A DNA stretch of 64,000 bases, taken from contig JANNVK010000190.1 of assembly GCA_031414415.1 (NCBI GenBank), positions 13,230 through 77,229 of the forward strand, written 5' to 3'. The DNA is from JANNVK01 sp031414415. Its GTDB lineage: Bacteria; Acidobacteriota; Blastocatellia; Pyrinomonadales; Pyrinomonadaceae. The stretch's first letter is position 1, and each line of letters begins with the position of its first letter. The notes below the pieces were generated by a model. The model ran no database searches. It saw only the letters and a program-made list of their open reading frames with translations, and was not told the DNA's origin. This document shows, piece after piece, positions 16,525 to 25,673 of this stretch. The position numbers were made by a program, and so were the translations under genes.

Positions 16525-18903
16525 CTATAAACCACTGATTAAACCTTTTGCTGTTTGCAAATCTTCCTTGCTCAAATTCTTTTCATTTTTCAACGCACTT
16601 TCTAGTTCTTTGCGGGCGTTGACCTTGTCGCCAACTGCGGCAAACGCCGAACCTAAACGAAATCGATATGTCGGATTTGGCGTTTTATTAACTTTTTCAG
16701 CGTCTGCAACATCTATTGCAACCGCTTTTTTCAAACTTTCAACTGCTGGTGCGAGCAAATTTTTCTTTGTGTAAACCAACGCCAAAGTGTCATAATAACT
16801 AGCTTTGCTCGAGTCTTTCATCACCAAACTTTGCATTAAAGTCAACGCTTCGTCCAAATTTCCCGAGTCGTTTGCCGCAATGTTCCACGCCAAATTGTTA
16901 ATCGCAATTGCATTTTCGGGATTAACTTTTAAGGCACTTCGATAATTTTTGTCAGATTCTGAATGATTTTGACGCGAACTTTCGAGCATTCCGATCAACG
17001 TATAAATTGTCGAATCCGGTTTTTTTGTCACAATTTTTTTGTATTGCTCAATCGCCTCATCGCCTTTGTTTTGGTCAATTAAAAGCGATGCAAGTGCCGA
17101 ATAAGCTGGCAAATAAGTTTCATCAAGTTCGATTGATTTCTTAAGTTCCATTTCAGCAGAAGCAATATTTTTTTCGGCAATAAAAACTTCAGCGTTAAGA
17201 TAATGAAATGCTGGAAGCAGATTTTTTTGCCCCGTATTTTCAGCAATTTTTGATTCTATTTTGGCGTGTGCTTGGGCAAATTTTTGTTGTTTAGAAAAAA
17301 CATTGACCAAGCCATTCAATGCATCAAAGTTTTTAGAATCAATAGTTAACGATTTTTCGTAAAGCGATTCTGCTTCGCCAAAACTCTTTTCAGCAATCGC
17401 CAATCTCGCTAAATTTAAGAGTGAACTAACCGAATTGGGCGAAAGTTTATTTACTTCTAACAAATCAATTTTGGCATCTGTAAGTTTGCCAAGCTCAATA
17501 TTTGCAAGACCGCGAGAAGTGGTTGCCCGAATGCGAAGTTCTTCAAGATTCTGAGCCGAAGTTTCTGCACTCGCGTAGCTATTTTTCACAATATCGAGAA
17601 GTTCATTAGCTTGCGAAATAACTTTTGTCGGTTCATTTGCCGCAAAACTTGCCTGAATTTTTAACAACTTGCTAAACAAATAGTTTGGATGATATTTTTC
17701 TAAATCGCTGATGTATGCTCGTGCTTGATCAAATTGTCCGAGCGATAATTTGGCTTGAGCCATATAAAAAAGCCCAAACTTTAGCGTCGGTTGCTTTTTC
17801 AAAACTTCTTCTAAATCTTTAGTCGCAGAATCGACATCGCTTTCTTGAAGTTTCACCCGCGAACGAAGAATTAGAGCTTCAACATCGGTATCATTTATCG
17901 ATAAAAGTTTATCAACTTGCTCGGTTGCTTTGACCAAATCTTTCTTTTGAAGATAAATTTCGCCAAGTCTGTATCGAGCCTTCACGAATCCTGTATTGTC
18001 TGCCAATATCGCTTCAAATGTTTTTATCGAATCTTGATCGCGATCAATAAGAGCATAAAAATCAGCGAGCATTATTCTGCTTTCCGAACTATTTGCTTGA
18101 ATTTCAACTAATTGTTTATATGCAGACTCAGCCTTGTCTAAATCGCGTGCGGAAAGATAATAACTAGCAATCGCTTCCCTTGCATCGAAACTTGTTGGCT
18201 CAACTTCAATCGCCTTATTATATTGAGCTTCAGCTTCATTCGAACGTTTGGCAAACGTCATAAATCTGCCATATTCCATATAGCCAAGCGACGAATTTGG
18301 TGCAATTGAAATTGCTTTTTGAATATATTTTTCTGATTCAGCGATGTTTGCTGTTCGTTGATAATATCTTGAAAGGCTCAAATATGACTCGATTCTAGTT
18401 GGTTCGAGTGAAATTGCCTCTTGCAAAACTTTTACAATTTCGGCTTCCGGTCGTTCTTGAACTGTTAATAAACTAGCTTTTAAAATGTGACCTTCAACAT
18501 ATTTTGGATTTATCGCAAAAATCTCAGTTAAAAGTTTGTCTGCTTCCCAAACCTGTGGCGGATCGAGTAATAAAAAATAGTTACCAAGTTTAGATTTTGC
18601 ATCGAGGTTATTTGGGTCAAGTGCGATTGTTTGTCTGAGATTTTCTATTGTTCCAAATGTGTCGCCAAGGCTTTCGTCTGCTCTGGCTAAACCCCAAAAG
18701 GCTTCAGATGAAGTTTTATCGTAGTCCGCAGCGGTGCGAAACTCCATTTTAGCTTCCTGAAATTTTCTTTGTTTTAAGAGTTCTTCGCCACGAGAAAGAT
18801 ATTTTTCTTTGGTGTTTCCGCACGATGAAAAGGCGAAAATTAAGCCTAGAATTATGGCAGATAACAATAATTTATGAAATTTTAGGCACTCAACTACGTT
18901 CAT
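16525..18903 (-). CDS. XrtA/PEP-CTERM system TPR-repeat lipoprotein (PrsT type)
   Basis: A 792-aa lipoprotein: hydrophobic segment then FSSC with Cys28 as likely lipidation site, followed by TPR repeats from end to end (for example KYLSRGEELLKQRKF, AFWGLARADESLGD, AINNLAWNIA). Size, lipobox and position match the PrsT family that marks exosortase A loci, where it is thought to organise the export apparatus. ATG 18903 has no clear ribosome binding site, and a perfect 13-bp hairpin lies 19 bases ahead of it. The small PEP-CTERM-like gene follows at 17 bases. Confidence 0.9.
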   Translation of the reverse strand: MNVVECLKFHKLLLSAIILGLIFAFSSCGNTKEKYLSRGEELLKQRKFQEAKMEFRTAADYDKTSSEAFWGLARADESLGDTFGTIENLRQTIALDPNNLDAKSKLGNYFLLLDPPQVWEADKLLTEIFAINPKYVEGHILKASLLTVQERPEAEIVKVLQEAISLEPTRIESYLSLSRYYQRTANIAESEKYIQKAISIAPNSSLGYMEYGRFMTFAKRSNEAEAQYNKAIEVEPTSFDAREAIASYYLSARDLDKAESAYKQLVEIQANSSESRIMLADFYALIDRDQDSIKTFEAILADNTGFVKARYRLGEIYLQKKDLVKATEQVDKLLSINDTDVEALILRSRVKLQESDVDSATKDLEEVLKKQPTLKFGLFYMAQAKLSLGQFDQARAYISDLEKYHPNYLFSKLLKIQASFAANEPTKVISQANELLDIVKNSYASAETSAQNLEELRIRATTSRGLANIELGKLTDAKIDLLEVNKLSPNSVSSLLNLARLAIAEKSFGEAESLYEKSLTIDSKNFDALNGLVNVFSKQQKFAQAHAKIESKIAENTGQKNLLPAFHYLNAEVFIAEKNIASAEMELKKSIELDETYLPAYSALASLLIDQNKGDEAIEQYKKIVTKKPDSTIYTLIGMLESSRQNHSESDKNYRSALKVNPENAIAINNLAWNIAANDSGNLDEALTLMQSLVMKDSSKASYYDTLALVYTKKNLLAPAVESLKKAVAIDVADAEKVNKTPNPTYRFRLGSAFAAVGDKVNARKELESALKNEKNLSKEDLQTAKGLISGL

Positions 18904-19206
18904 TTTTTTAAATCATTTTACTGCCGAGTGTTTTCGGGCATTGAAAACACTCGGCTTTTCTCAAGAATTCTTAAAAACAAGGGCATCTTATTTAGAAAGA
19001 ATCCAGAATCTAACAACTTTTCAATTTTACGATTATTTCGGCAATTTCTTTAGCATCGCTTTAGAAACAAATAATCGATTTTTCGTCGCCAACTTTCGTC
19101 AGCAACCATAGAAAACTTGTAATCAATCAATAGTTTCAGAAAAAATCTAAAACATATAATTTGTCAGATTCAATTTGGGGGAATGTTTACGAATTATAGA
19201 CGAATT
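18904..19206. other. Intergenic spacer between exosortase and TPR genes
   Basis: About 300 AT-rich bases inside the otherwise tightly packed exopolysaccharide locus. It contains one strong hairpin (18923-18955, listed separately). I found no credible ORF with a ribosome binding site and no clear sigma-70 or sigma-54 promoter. Its length suggests that transcription of the TPR-to-OPX genes starts or is controlled here. Confidence 0.6.
18923..18955 (-). promoter_or_regulatory. Perfect 13-bp hairpin in the leader of the TPR lipoprotein gene
   Basis: GCCGAGTGTTTTC (18923-18935) and GAAAACACTCGGC (18943-18955) pair perfectly around a 7-base loop. On the minus strand it ends 19 bases before ATG 18903 and is followed by AGTAAAATGATT, not a U-run, so a terminator for the minus strand is unlikely. 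On the plus strand TTTTCTC follows, but no plus-strand gene is upstream. It may be an operator or a leader structure controlling the locus. Confidence 0.6.
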
Positions 19207-20793
19207 TCATTCGGGAACAAAATCAGAAAGTTTGTTGGAAATGTTTGAGGAAAGATCAATTGCCAGCTGAGTTGCTTCAGTTTCAGAATTCCCTGCCGGA
19301 ATTAAAATTCGAACCATTGAACCATCAGAACGTTGCCGAGTAAAACTATCTAAAACAGTAAATATTTTATCAGAATATTCACTAGCGACTTCACGCCCTC
19401 GTCCCTGATACCAATATATCATAACCTCGCGTTTGCTGTCATTAACTATAATGTAGCGATTGGCGTTAAAAGTTTCTCCATTTGCGAGTTTTATTTCAAC
19501 TAATTCGGGTTCTTTCATTTCCCAACCTGAACCCGGAAGACAATTTTGCGGACTATGATAAGTTGCACCACTTTTTTGCGAAGCATAATAACCAACATAC
19601 AAATTCGCGACATTTCCGCTCGGCAATTCATATTCTCGCATTAAATAATCTGTCGTTCGCAAAACACTTTCGGTTTGTCCGCTGAACCGAATGTCGTTGC
19701 CACGCTGTTTCCAATCGCCGAGAATTGAGGGAATTTCTTTTAAAGCTAATCTTTTAATCTGAGCTTCCTCACGTGATTCAAACCAATTTATAAAAAATCC
19801 ACCAATTACTAAACATCCGATTAAAATTAAAACCGGTTGCCACGATGTCGGAGTTTGTTCAAATAAATCAGCTTTTTGTTCGTCGCCAACTACAAAAAAT
19901 TTCTTAAAAACTAATTTAAAAACAAACCCAACCAAAGCGAGCAAAATTAAAGCTACGAGATAAACCAACCAGCCAGAAAGATCGTGAAAAAAACCATCGA
20001 GCATTTTTTTGCCGTAAAGATGCGTAAAAATTCCGGTTGCGGTAACTCGTCCGGCGTTGGTCAAAATTGCGATAGGAATTGCAGAAAATATTAAAACAAT
20101 TGATAACCAGAAGTTGAAATTAAGGTAAAAAGGTTTTCCTTGTTGAGATTTTTCGCGAGAAAAATAAGCTAAAACCAGTGCAAGAGTCACCAAAGTCATC
20201 AGCGAACGAATGCCGCTACAAGCCTCAACTACTTCTAAACTAACAATTTGCGTCGCTCCAACTGGCAAAATTTCAATAACATTTCCGTTTCTAACCGATG
20301 GAACTCCAAAAAATCTAATTCCCCAAATTGCCATTTGTGAAGCGTAAACTTGCAACGGAAAAGCAATTTTGTTGAAAATAATTTGCGGAATTGGGATTGC
20401 AAAAATTAATAAAAAGAACGGAACATATAGAAATTTGAATATTTTAAAGCCAAAAAAGTAAATCACCGTTCCGCTTAACATCACAACGAGAGAAATTCGT
20501 TGCATAAAAAGTTCGGCACCGAGAGTTCCCGCAAAAAGCATCGCAAGTGCAATCAACACAACACTTCCGCCAATCCAATATGATTGTTTTTCGCGTGAAA
20601 TTTTGAGTAAATCAAACTCAAGCCAAATGATATATGCGATAACAAATGGCACAAGCAAGCCGTGTGAATAATTTTCGTCCGTCCACCAATCGGCAGCAAG
20701 TTTTGCCAACACCAAAGCATAAAGAAACCCAATCGACACAGCAATTAAAAGCGGTCGCGGAAGTTTTTCAAAATTTTTTTGGTCAGATTTCAT
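19207..20793 (-). CDS. xrtA: Exosortase A fused to EpsI
   Basis: A 528-aa fusion. Residues 1-300 are the multi-pass exosortase with the transpeptidase-like triad: Cys192 in EACSGIRS, Arg249 in NAGRV and His270 in FFHDLSG. A further TM segment near 318-336 leads into the EpsI (DUF3485) domain with the signature HSPQNCLPGSGW at 413-424. XrtA cleaves and transfers PEP-CTERM proteins at the inner membrane; EpsI is its common companion and is often fused. All three catalytic residues are present. It starts 63 bases after ispA and is followed by a 300-base spacer before the TPR gene. No classical PEP-CTERM substrate is encoded in this window. Confidence 0.95.
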   Translation of the reverse strand: MKSDQKNFEKLPRPLLIAVSIGFLYALVLAKLAADWWTDENYSHGLLVPFVIAYIIWLEFDLLKISREKQSYWIGGSVVLIALAMLFAGTLGAELFMQRISLVVMLSGTVIYFFGFKIFKFLYVPFFLLIFAIPIPQIIFNKIAFPLQVYASQMAIWGIRFFGVPSVRNGNVIEILPVGATQIVSLEVVEACSGIRSLMTLVTLALVLAYFSREKSQQGKPFYLNFNFWLSIVLIFSAIPIAILTNAGRVTATGIFTHLYGKKMLDGFFHDLSGWLVYLVALILLALVGFVFKLVFKKFFVVGDEQKADLFEQTPTSWQPVLILIGCLVIGGFFINWFESREEAQIKRLALKEIPSILGDWKQRGNDIRFSGQTESVLRTTDYLMREYELPSGNVANLYVGYYASQKSGATYHSPQNCLPGSGWEMKEPELVEIKLANGETFNANRYIIVNDSKREVMIYWYQGRGREVASEYSDKIFTVLDSFTRQRSDGSMVRILIPAGNSETEATQLAIDLSSNISNKLSDFVPE

Positions 20794-20815
20794 TGGATTT
20801 ATGAGTTTTGAATTT

Positions 20816-20830
20816 CGCTTTGAAGCGTGA
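20816..20830. repeat. Short palindrome related to the 52.7-kb repeat
   Basis: CGCTT-TG-AAGCG (20816-20827) followed by TGAAG, in the gap between ispA and the exosortase gene. The same word, CGCTTTTAAGCGTGAAG, occurs in the inverted repeat at 52744. The pair suggests a dispersed REP-like unit, though the match is short. Confidence 0.4.
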
Positions 20831-20856
20831 AGAATTCACTCTTATTATAGCAATTT

Positions 20857-21750
20857 TTAGGTAGTTCGATGCAAGATAAATTCTGCGAGACTTTTCAGAA
20901 CGCTGGTTTCACAATTAAGTTTGTTTAATTCAAAAATCGCAGAATCGTGGATGTTATGAGCAAGTTTTTTTGTTTCATCAAAACCGTAAATACTTGGGTA
21001 AGTTGCCTTTGCCGCCGCGACATCTTTGCCAGCAGTTTTTCCTAAGGTTTCGGTTGTTTGCGTTATATCAATCAAATCATCGGTTATTTGAAACAATAAA
21101 CCAATATTTGAGGCGTAATTTGTGATTGCCAAAAGCTCAGAATCACTCGCGTTTCCGATAATTGCACCAGCTCTAGCCGACACCGAAATCATCGCACCAG
21201 TTTTGTTTCGATGAATTTCTTCAAGCTCTTTAATCGAAATATTTTTCCCTTCCGAATCTAAATCAAGTTGTTGTCCAGCGACCATTTTTCCGGCAGCATC
21301 AGCAACTTCTGATAACAATGTCAGACGAAATTCTGGCGACAAATGTTTATCGTCCGCAATTACTTGAAACGCCAGACTTTGCAGGAAATCACCAGCTAAA
21401 ATCGCCGTTGCATCGTCAAATTTTATATGACAAGTTTCGCGACCGCGACGCAATTTATCGTCATCCATCGCTGGCAAATCATCGTGAATAAGCGAATATG
21501 TATGAATCATTTCAAGAGCCGAAGCCGTTTTGATAAGCGAACTTATTGAAACTCCAAACGCATCGCCAACCGCAATTAAGAGCGTTGGACGAAACCGTTT
21601 TCCACCAGCAAAAATGCTCCAACGGATTGCCGAATGCAATCTTTGTGGCTCAATCTCGCTCGCCGGAAGAATCTGATTTAAAGCGACTTCAACCGCTTCG
21701 CTAGATTGCAAAAAAAATTGCTCAAGATTTATTTTTGTTTGATTTTTCAC
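20857..21750 (-). CDS. ispA: Short-chain polyprenyl diphosphate synthase (farnesyl/geranylgeranyl)
   Basis: A 297-aa trans-prenyltransferase that condenses isopentenyl diphosphate with allylic diphosphates. The first Asp-rich motif is DDLPAMDDD (90-98) with the two-residue insertion typical of bacterial farnesyl diphosphate synthases; the second is QITDDLID (221-228). GGKRFRP (49-55) binds diphosphate. The product supplies polyprenols, and through undecaprenyl phosphate links loosely to the polysaccharide genes downstream, 63 bases away. Chain length (C15 or C20) cannot be fixed by eye. Confidence 0.9.
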   Translation of the reverse strand: MKNQTKINLEQFFLQSSEAVEVALNQILPASEIEPQRLHSAIRWSIFAGGKRFRPTLLIAVGDAFGVSISSLIKTASALEMIHTYSLIHDDLPAMDDDKLRRGRETCHIKFDDATAILAGDFLQSLAFQVIADDKHLSPEFRLTLLSEVADAAGKMVAGQQLDLDSEGKNISIKELEEIHRNKTGAMISVSARAGAIIGNASDSELLAITNYASNIGLLFQITDDLIDITQTTETLGKTAGKDVAAAKATYPSIYGFDETKKLAHNIHDSAIFELNKLNCETSVLKSLAEFILHRTT

Positions 21751-21954
21751 TCTAAGTTAAGTTAAAAAGACAATATTTGTGAACGTAAAGAATAGCATAA
21801 TTTGACGATTTCTAAATTTTCGAGACATCTATAACTATTAAATCTATCAATACCGAGTCGAAATCTGTTGCTTTCTAGTTTTCTTTGTGTTAAACCTAAT
21901 CTTCAAGTAGATTCTTCTCATAGGCAATCTAAATTAAACAAGGACGGAAGTTAA

Positions 21955-22278
21955 GTGATTCCACAAACTGAAAGAGAACATACTTTTAATTCTGAAAATG
22001 GGAAAGCAGTCGTTTTTGCAAGCGATTATTTAAACAAACTCAGCGGCGAAAAAATCGAACGTGAATGTAAAACCAAACTCGATGCTGGTTTCAAAACCTT
22101 AGAAGTAAATTTTAAACAAACCGAAATCGTTAACAGCATTGCAATTTCGATTTTACTGGGAGTTATTGATGCAGCTTCAAACGCTGGTGCGAAAGTTATT
22201 TTTTCGCAAGTAAATGAAGAAACTGTCGAGCTTTTTGAAACGCTTGGGCTAACAAATCACGTAAAATTAGAAAATTAA
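21955..22278 (+). CDS. STAS-domain protein (anti-sigma factor antagonist-like)
   Basis: A 107-aa single STAS domain, the fold of SpoIIAA and related partner-switch proteins. It begins at GTG 21955 behind AAGGACGGAAG. The phospho-acceptor region reads TEIVNSIAIS, keeping a Ser where SpoIIAA-type proteins are phosphorylated, followed by the helix and strand GAKVIFSQVN and the ELFETLGL ending. No anti-sigma kinase or sigma factor is adjacent. It lies five bases ahead of a GAF-HD-GYP gene, so a two-gene signalling unit is likely, linking partner switching to cyclic-di-GMP turnover. That link is inference. Confidence 0.8.
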   Translation: MIPQTEREHTFNSENGKAVVFASDYLNKLSGEKIERECKTKLDAGFKTLEVNFKQTEIVNSIAISILLGVIDAASNAGAKVIFSQVNEETVELFETLGLTNHVKLEN

Positions 22279-22283
22279 AGTTT

Positions 22284-23543
22284 ATGTCTGAAAACCAAAT
22301 AAAACTCGTTCACACATTTTCTGCGTTGGCTGAAATTGGACAAGAAGTTACAAATAAACGTAATTTTCAAGAAATGATTCGCACATCGCTTCATTTATTG
22401 CTTGGCAGTTTGGCGATTATGCGTGGCGGCGTGGCGAGATTTTCGAGATATGGACACGAGTTAAATATGCTTGCGGTTCGCGGGTTAGGTGAAGATTTTC
22501 CGCTCAGTTTATCGCTCTGCCAAGAAGATGAACGACAATTTTTGACAGCCGGATTAACTGCAATTGAAATAAGTCAAGCTAAAATGTTGCCACTTTTTCA
22601 TGTTTATGATCAGAGTTTTGACTCGCGAAAACTCGAGTTATTAATTCCTTTAATTATTCGCGATGAATTTTTAGGCGTTATTTTACTTGGTGAAAAAGCG
22701 AATGGCGAACCATATTCGGCTTACGATAAAGATATAATTTGTGCGATGGCGAGGCATATTGGCGTTGGAATTCAGCAGAGAAATATGATGTCAGAACTCG
22801 AACGCAAAGCACAGGAAAATCTCAAACTTTACGACGATTTGCGACTGACATATAAAGACACAGTGAAATCTTTTGCGGCGGCGATTGATTGCAAAGATAA
22901 ATATACCGAAGGACACTCTGTCAGAGTCGGTAAATACTCAGAGTTAATCGCTTTTGAACTTGGTTGGGAAGAAAAAGAGGTCGAAGGTGCGGCAGTTGCC
23001 GGTTATTTACACGATGTGGGGAAATTAGCGGTTGATCGCTCGATTATCAATTCGCCATTGCGTTTAAATGCGAGTGAAAATATTCAACTTTCAAAACATC
23101 CAGCGGTTGGTTATGAAATTTTATCACCGATTCATCATCCATTTACAGACGTTCCGCTGGCGGCAAAATATCATCACGAAAGACTTGATGGACGCGGTTA
23201 TCCAGACGGTTTGTTAGATCACGAAATTCCGTATATTGCGAAAATAGTAAACTTAGCAGATTCTTTTGACGCAATGACAACCGACCGACCTTATAAGCGA
23301 CGCAGAAACGCCGAAGACGTAATTATAGATATGAGTGAAAATTCGGGCAAACAATTTGCTCCTGAATTAGTTTCGGCTTTTTGCCGTTCAATGTTGAAAG
23401 AATTAACGAACGAAAAGAAAGATAAAAAATTTCGGCGTTCGCTCGGAAAAGATTATCTCGATTCGGAAAAAATTGTCCCAATGCTCAAAGAAGTTTTAAA
23501 TAACCGCAATGGAACCAGTTATTTAACAAATGTAGCGAGCTAA
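22284..23543 (+). CDS. GAF-HD-GYP cyclic-di-GMP phosphodiesterase
   Basis: A 419-aa cytosolic signalling enzyme. Residues 10-165 form a GAF-like sensor, a short coiled coil follows, and the HD-GYP domain runs from about 190. Metal-binding His243-Asp244 with Lys247 lie in YLHDVGK, and HHERLDGRGYPDGL (297-310) holds the GYP signature. All key residues are present, so hydrolysis of cyclic-di-GMP is likely. Its start follows the STAS stop by five bases. The stop overlaps by four bases the stop of the LysR gene on the other strand. Confidence 0.9.
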   Translation: MSENQIKLVHTFSALAEIGQEVTNKRNFQEMIRTSLHLLLGSLAIMRGGVARFSRYGHELNMLAVRGLGEDFPLSLSLCQEDERQFLTAGLTAIEISQAKMLPLFHVYDQSFDSRKLELLIPLIIRDEFLGVILLGEKANGEPYSAYDKDIICAMARHIGVGIQQRNMMSELERKAQENLKLYDDLRLTYKDTVKSFAAAIDCKDKYTEGHSVRVGKYSELIAFELGWEEKEVEGAAVAGYLHDVGKLAVDRSIINSPLRLNASENIQLSKHPAVGYEILSPIHHPFTDVPLAAKYHHERLDGRGYPDGLLDHEIPYIAKIVNLADSFDAMTTDRPYKRRRNAEDVIIDMSENSGKQFAPELVSAFCRSMLKELTNEKKDKKFRRSLGKDYLDSEKIVPMLKEVLNNRNGTSYLTNVAS

Positions 23544-24445
23544 ACTGTTTCGGTTGGCGGAGTTTTAGACTCAAGAAGTTGAACGAACTTCTTTGCCGCA
23601 ATTGAAAGAGCCTTATCGCTGCGATAAATTACTCCAACGGTTCTGACCCAATCGCTTTCGGCAAGTTCAACAATTACAAGTTGTTTGTTTCGCTCTTCGT
23701 CTAAAACACTCGGATGAGGAACAATTGCGATTCCAAAGCCGACTTCAACCGCTCGTTTTATTGTTTCGATATTGTCAAATTCCGCAACTTTGCGAACCGA
23801 TACACCGTTTGTTTTCAATATCTTATCAGTCGCTTTACGAGTTGGAATATCTCGCTCAAATAAGACAAAATCTTGATCTTTAAGTTCGCGGCATTTAAGT
23901 TGTTCGCGTTCAGCAAATTCGTGGTTCGGATGACAAATCACAACCATTCGATCGCTTTGCATCGGAACAATCGTCAGTCCGCGGCGAACTTCAGGAAATG
24001 CAACCACACCAAGTTCGACCGAACCATTGAGCACGTCGCGAACGACACGTGTTGTTCGCGAATATTCCAAATCAATTTTTGCCGCTGGAAACTTCGTCAT
24101 AAATTCACGAACTTTTACTGGCAACTCATGAAGCCCGACGCTGTAAACTGTTGCAACTTTGACAGTTCCGCTGATTGTCCCGACAAGTCCACGCATATTT
24201 TCGTTTAATTGGTCATAGCCGGCGAGAATATTTCGGCTTTCGCGATAGAAAACTTCGCCGATTGGAGTAAGTTTTATCTCGCGTCGTCCGCGGACACGTT
24301 CAAGTAATCTTCGCTGAAATTTTTCTTCAAGCGTGCGTATTTGTTGGCTGACGGCAGATTGAGTAACAAAATTTCTCTCGGCAGCGAGCGAGAAACTTTG
24401 GGTATCAACTAAATCGCAGAAAACTTTCAAGGTTTCGATATGCAT
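23540..24445 (-). CDS. LysR-family transcriptional regulator
   Basis: A 301-aa LTTR. The N-terminal winged helix (1-60) includes SFSLAAERNFVTQSAVSQQI, and the effector-binding domain from about 90 has PAAKIDLEYSRTTRVV and the GIAIVPHPSV closing motif. The sequence resembles the CysB/CbbR-like branch, but the effector is not predictable. It is transcribed divergently from sdhC, with 168 bases between the starts, the usual arrangement for an LTTR and its target, so regulation of succinate dehydrogenase is a fair hypothesis. Confidence 0.9.
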   Translation of the reverse strand: MHIETLKVFCDLVDTQSFSLAAERNFVTQSAVSQQIRTLEEKFQRRLLERVRGRREIKLTPIGEVFYRESRNILAGYDQLNENMRGLVGTISGTVKVATVYSVGLHELPVKVREFMTKFPAAKIDLEYSRTTRVVRDVLNGSVELGVVAFPEVRRGLTIVPMQSDRMVVICHPNHEFAEREQLKCRELKDQDFVLFERDIPTRKATDKILKTNGVSVRKVAEFDNIETIKRAVEVGFGIAIVPHPSVLDEERNKQLVIVELAESDWVRTVGVIYRSDKALSIAAKKFVQLLESKTPPTETV

Positions 24446-24613
24446 AATTTTTATTATAAGTATTTCTGTCTAAGTTTTGCAACATATTTCATTTTACCTA
24501 ATTTTTCAAAAAATGTATGATTATTTTTAATTGATTAATTGATGATTTAGCAGTTTCATCTTAGAATTATTATGCAAACCTTAAATCAATAGTCAAAAGA
24601 AGATAGCACCGAT

Positions 24614-25339
24614 ATGTCCATTAAATTCAGTAACAATTTTTTACTTAGAAAGTTGCACCAAATCACGGGAATTGTTCCGCTTGGGCTCTTTTTTGCAGTT
24701 CATTTGCTCACAAACGCGAAAGCCATGAACGGCGAAAAAGTCTTCAATGATGCAGTTGCAGATATTCACCATTTGCCTTTTTTGCTTTTTATCGAAATTG
24801 GCGGAATTTTTTTGCCGCTCCTTTTTCATTCGGTTTACGGAATTATTATTTCGGCACAAGCTCGCAGTAATGTTTCAAATTATGGTTACGGCAGAAATTG
24901 GCTTTATGTTTTTCAGAGAGTTACGGGAATTTTTCTCTTTGCGTTTTTGCTTTTTCATCTAATGCATTTCCGTTGGGGATTTTTTGGCACATTTGGGTTA
25001 ACGCAAACAGCGGTCGCGGGAAATGCGGATAAAGCATTCGCGATTGTTTCGACAGATTTTACATTGTGGTGGGTTTCTGCCATTTACATCGTCGGAATTG
25101 CAGCAACCGCTTGGCATTTGGCTTATGGAATATTTTTATTCACACTTGATTTTGGTTTAGTTGTCGGCGAAAAAGCACAAAGTTATATTTTGAAAGGCTG
25201 TGCCGCAGTTGGAATTGGACTTTTCGCAGTTGGGACAAACACAGTTTTTGCATTTGCGTGGAAAAATTGCGGACTGATTCCGGCTATGCTTTGCGAGCAA
25301 TCTAAGGAAGCAAAAACTTTAGAGCCTAAGAAATTTTAG
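24614..25339 (+). CDS. sdhC: Succinate dehydrogenase cytochrome b558 subunit
   Basis: A 241-aa membrane anchor of the single-polypeptide, di-heme type (Bacillus/Bacteroidota class), with five hydrophobic segments. Heme-ligand candidates are the His residues in LHQITG, FAVHLL, FHSVYG, LFHLMHF and WHLAYG. It passes electrons from the SdhAB head to menaquinone. The operon continues with sdhA and sdhB, but accessory genes lie between. The stop is three bases before the start position of a broken toxin-like gene. Confidence 0.9.
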   Translation: MSIKFSNNFLLRKLHQITGIVPLGLFFAVHLLTNAKAMNGEKVFNDAVADIHHLPFLLFIEIGGIFLPLLFHSVYGIIISAQARSNVSNYGYGRNWLYVFQRVTGIFLFAFLLFHLMHFRWGFFGTFGLTQTAVAGNADKAFAIVSTDFTLWWVSAIYIVGIAATAWHLAYGIFLFTLDFGLVVGEKAQSYILKGCAAVGIGLFAVGTNTVFAFAWKNCGLIPAMLCEQSKEAKTLEPKKF

Positions 25340-25342
25340 ATT

Positions 25343-25669
25343 ATGAATGACGTTCGGTAGATTGAAAAAGACAGACTTGGCAACGATATTTATTTAACCG
25401 AAGAACGTTGGGAGCACATTACGAGTCCGATGAATCATTCAGAGATGTTGGAATTCGAAAACGAACTTCGACAAACTATTCGTTTTGGATCAAGAAAACA
25501 AGAGATGTTAAATCCGCAGAAATATAGATATTCTAAAAAGTTTAAAGATTTAACAGCAGAGAATACTCATATAATTGCAGTTGCAGTAATGAGTTCATTT
25601 CATTAAGAAAAAGACGAATTGATACCTAACAACTTTATTGTTACAGCTTATCAAAAGAAAGTTTGGTGA
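25343..25669 (+). pseudogene. Broken nuclease-like toxin gene beside a DUF2283 gene
   Basis: One frame of 108 codons reads through as a recognisable small protein (IEKDRLGNDIYLTEERW, then ENTHIIAVAV, then NNFIVTAYQKK). It is interrupted by TAG at 25358-25360 (codon 6) and TAA at 25604-25606 (codon 88), both in the same frame, so simple substitutions rather than frameshifts. The pattern matches small phage-type barnase/RelE-like proteins that commonly precede DUF2283 genes; this family name is from memory of such pairs. The intact DUF2283 gene starts four bases after its final TGA. No later ATG restores the N-terminus. Confidence 0.7.
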
Positions 25670-25673
25670 ACCT

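Noticed and set aside
18923..18955. Hairpin as terminator of the exosortase gene
   Set aside because: It lies about 250 bases beyond the stop and has no U-tract in the gene direction.
19040..19130. Very short minus-strand frame (about 19 codons) in the exosortase-TPR spacer
   Set aside because: No ribosome binding site and no similarity to known signals.
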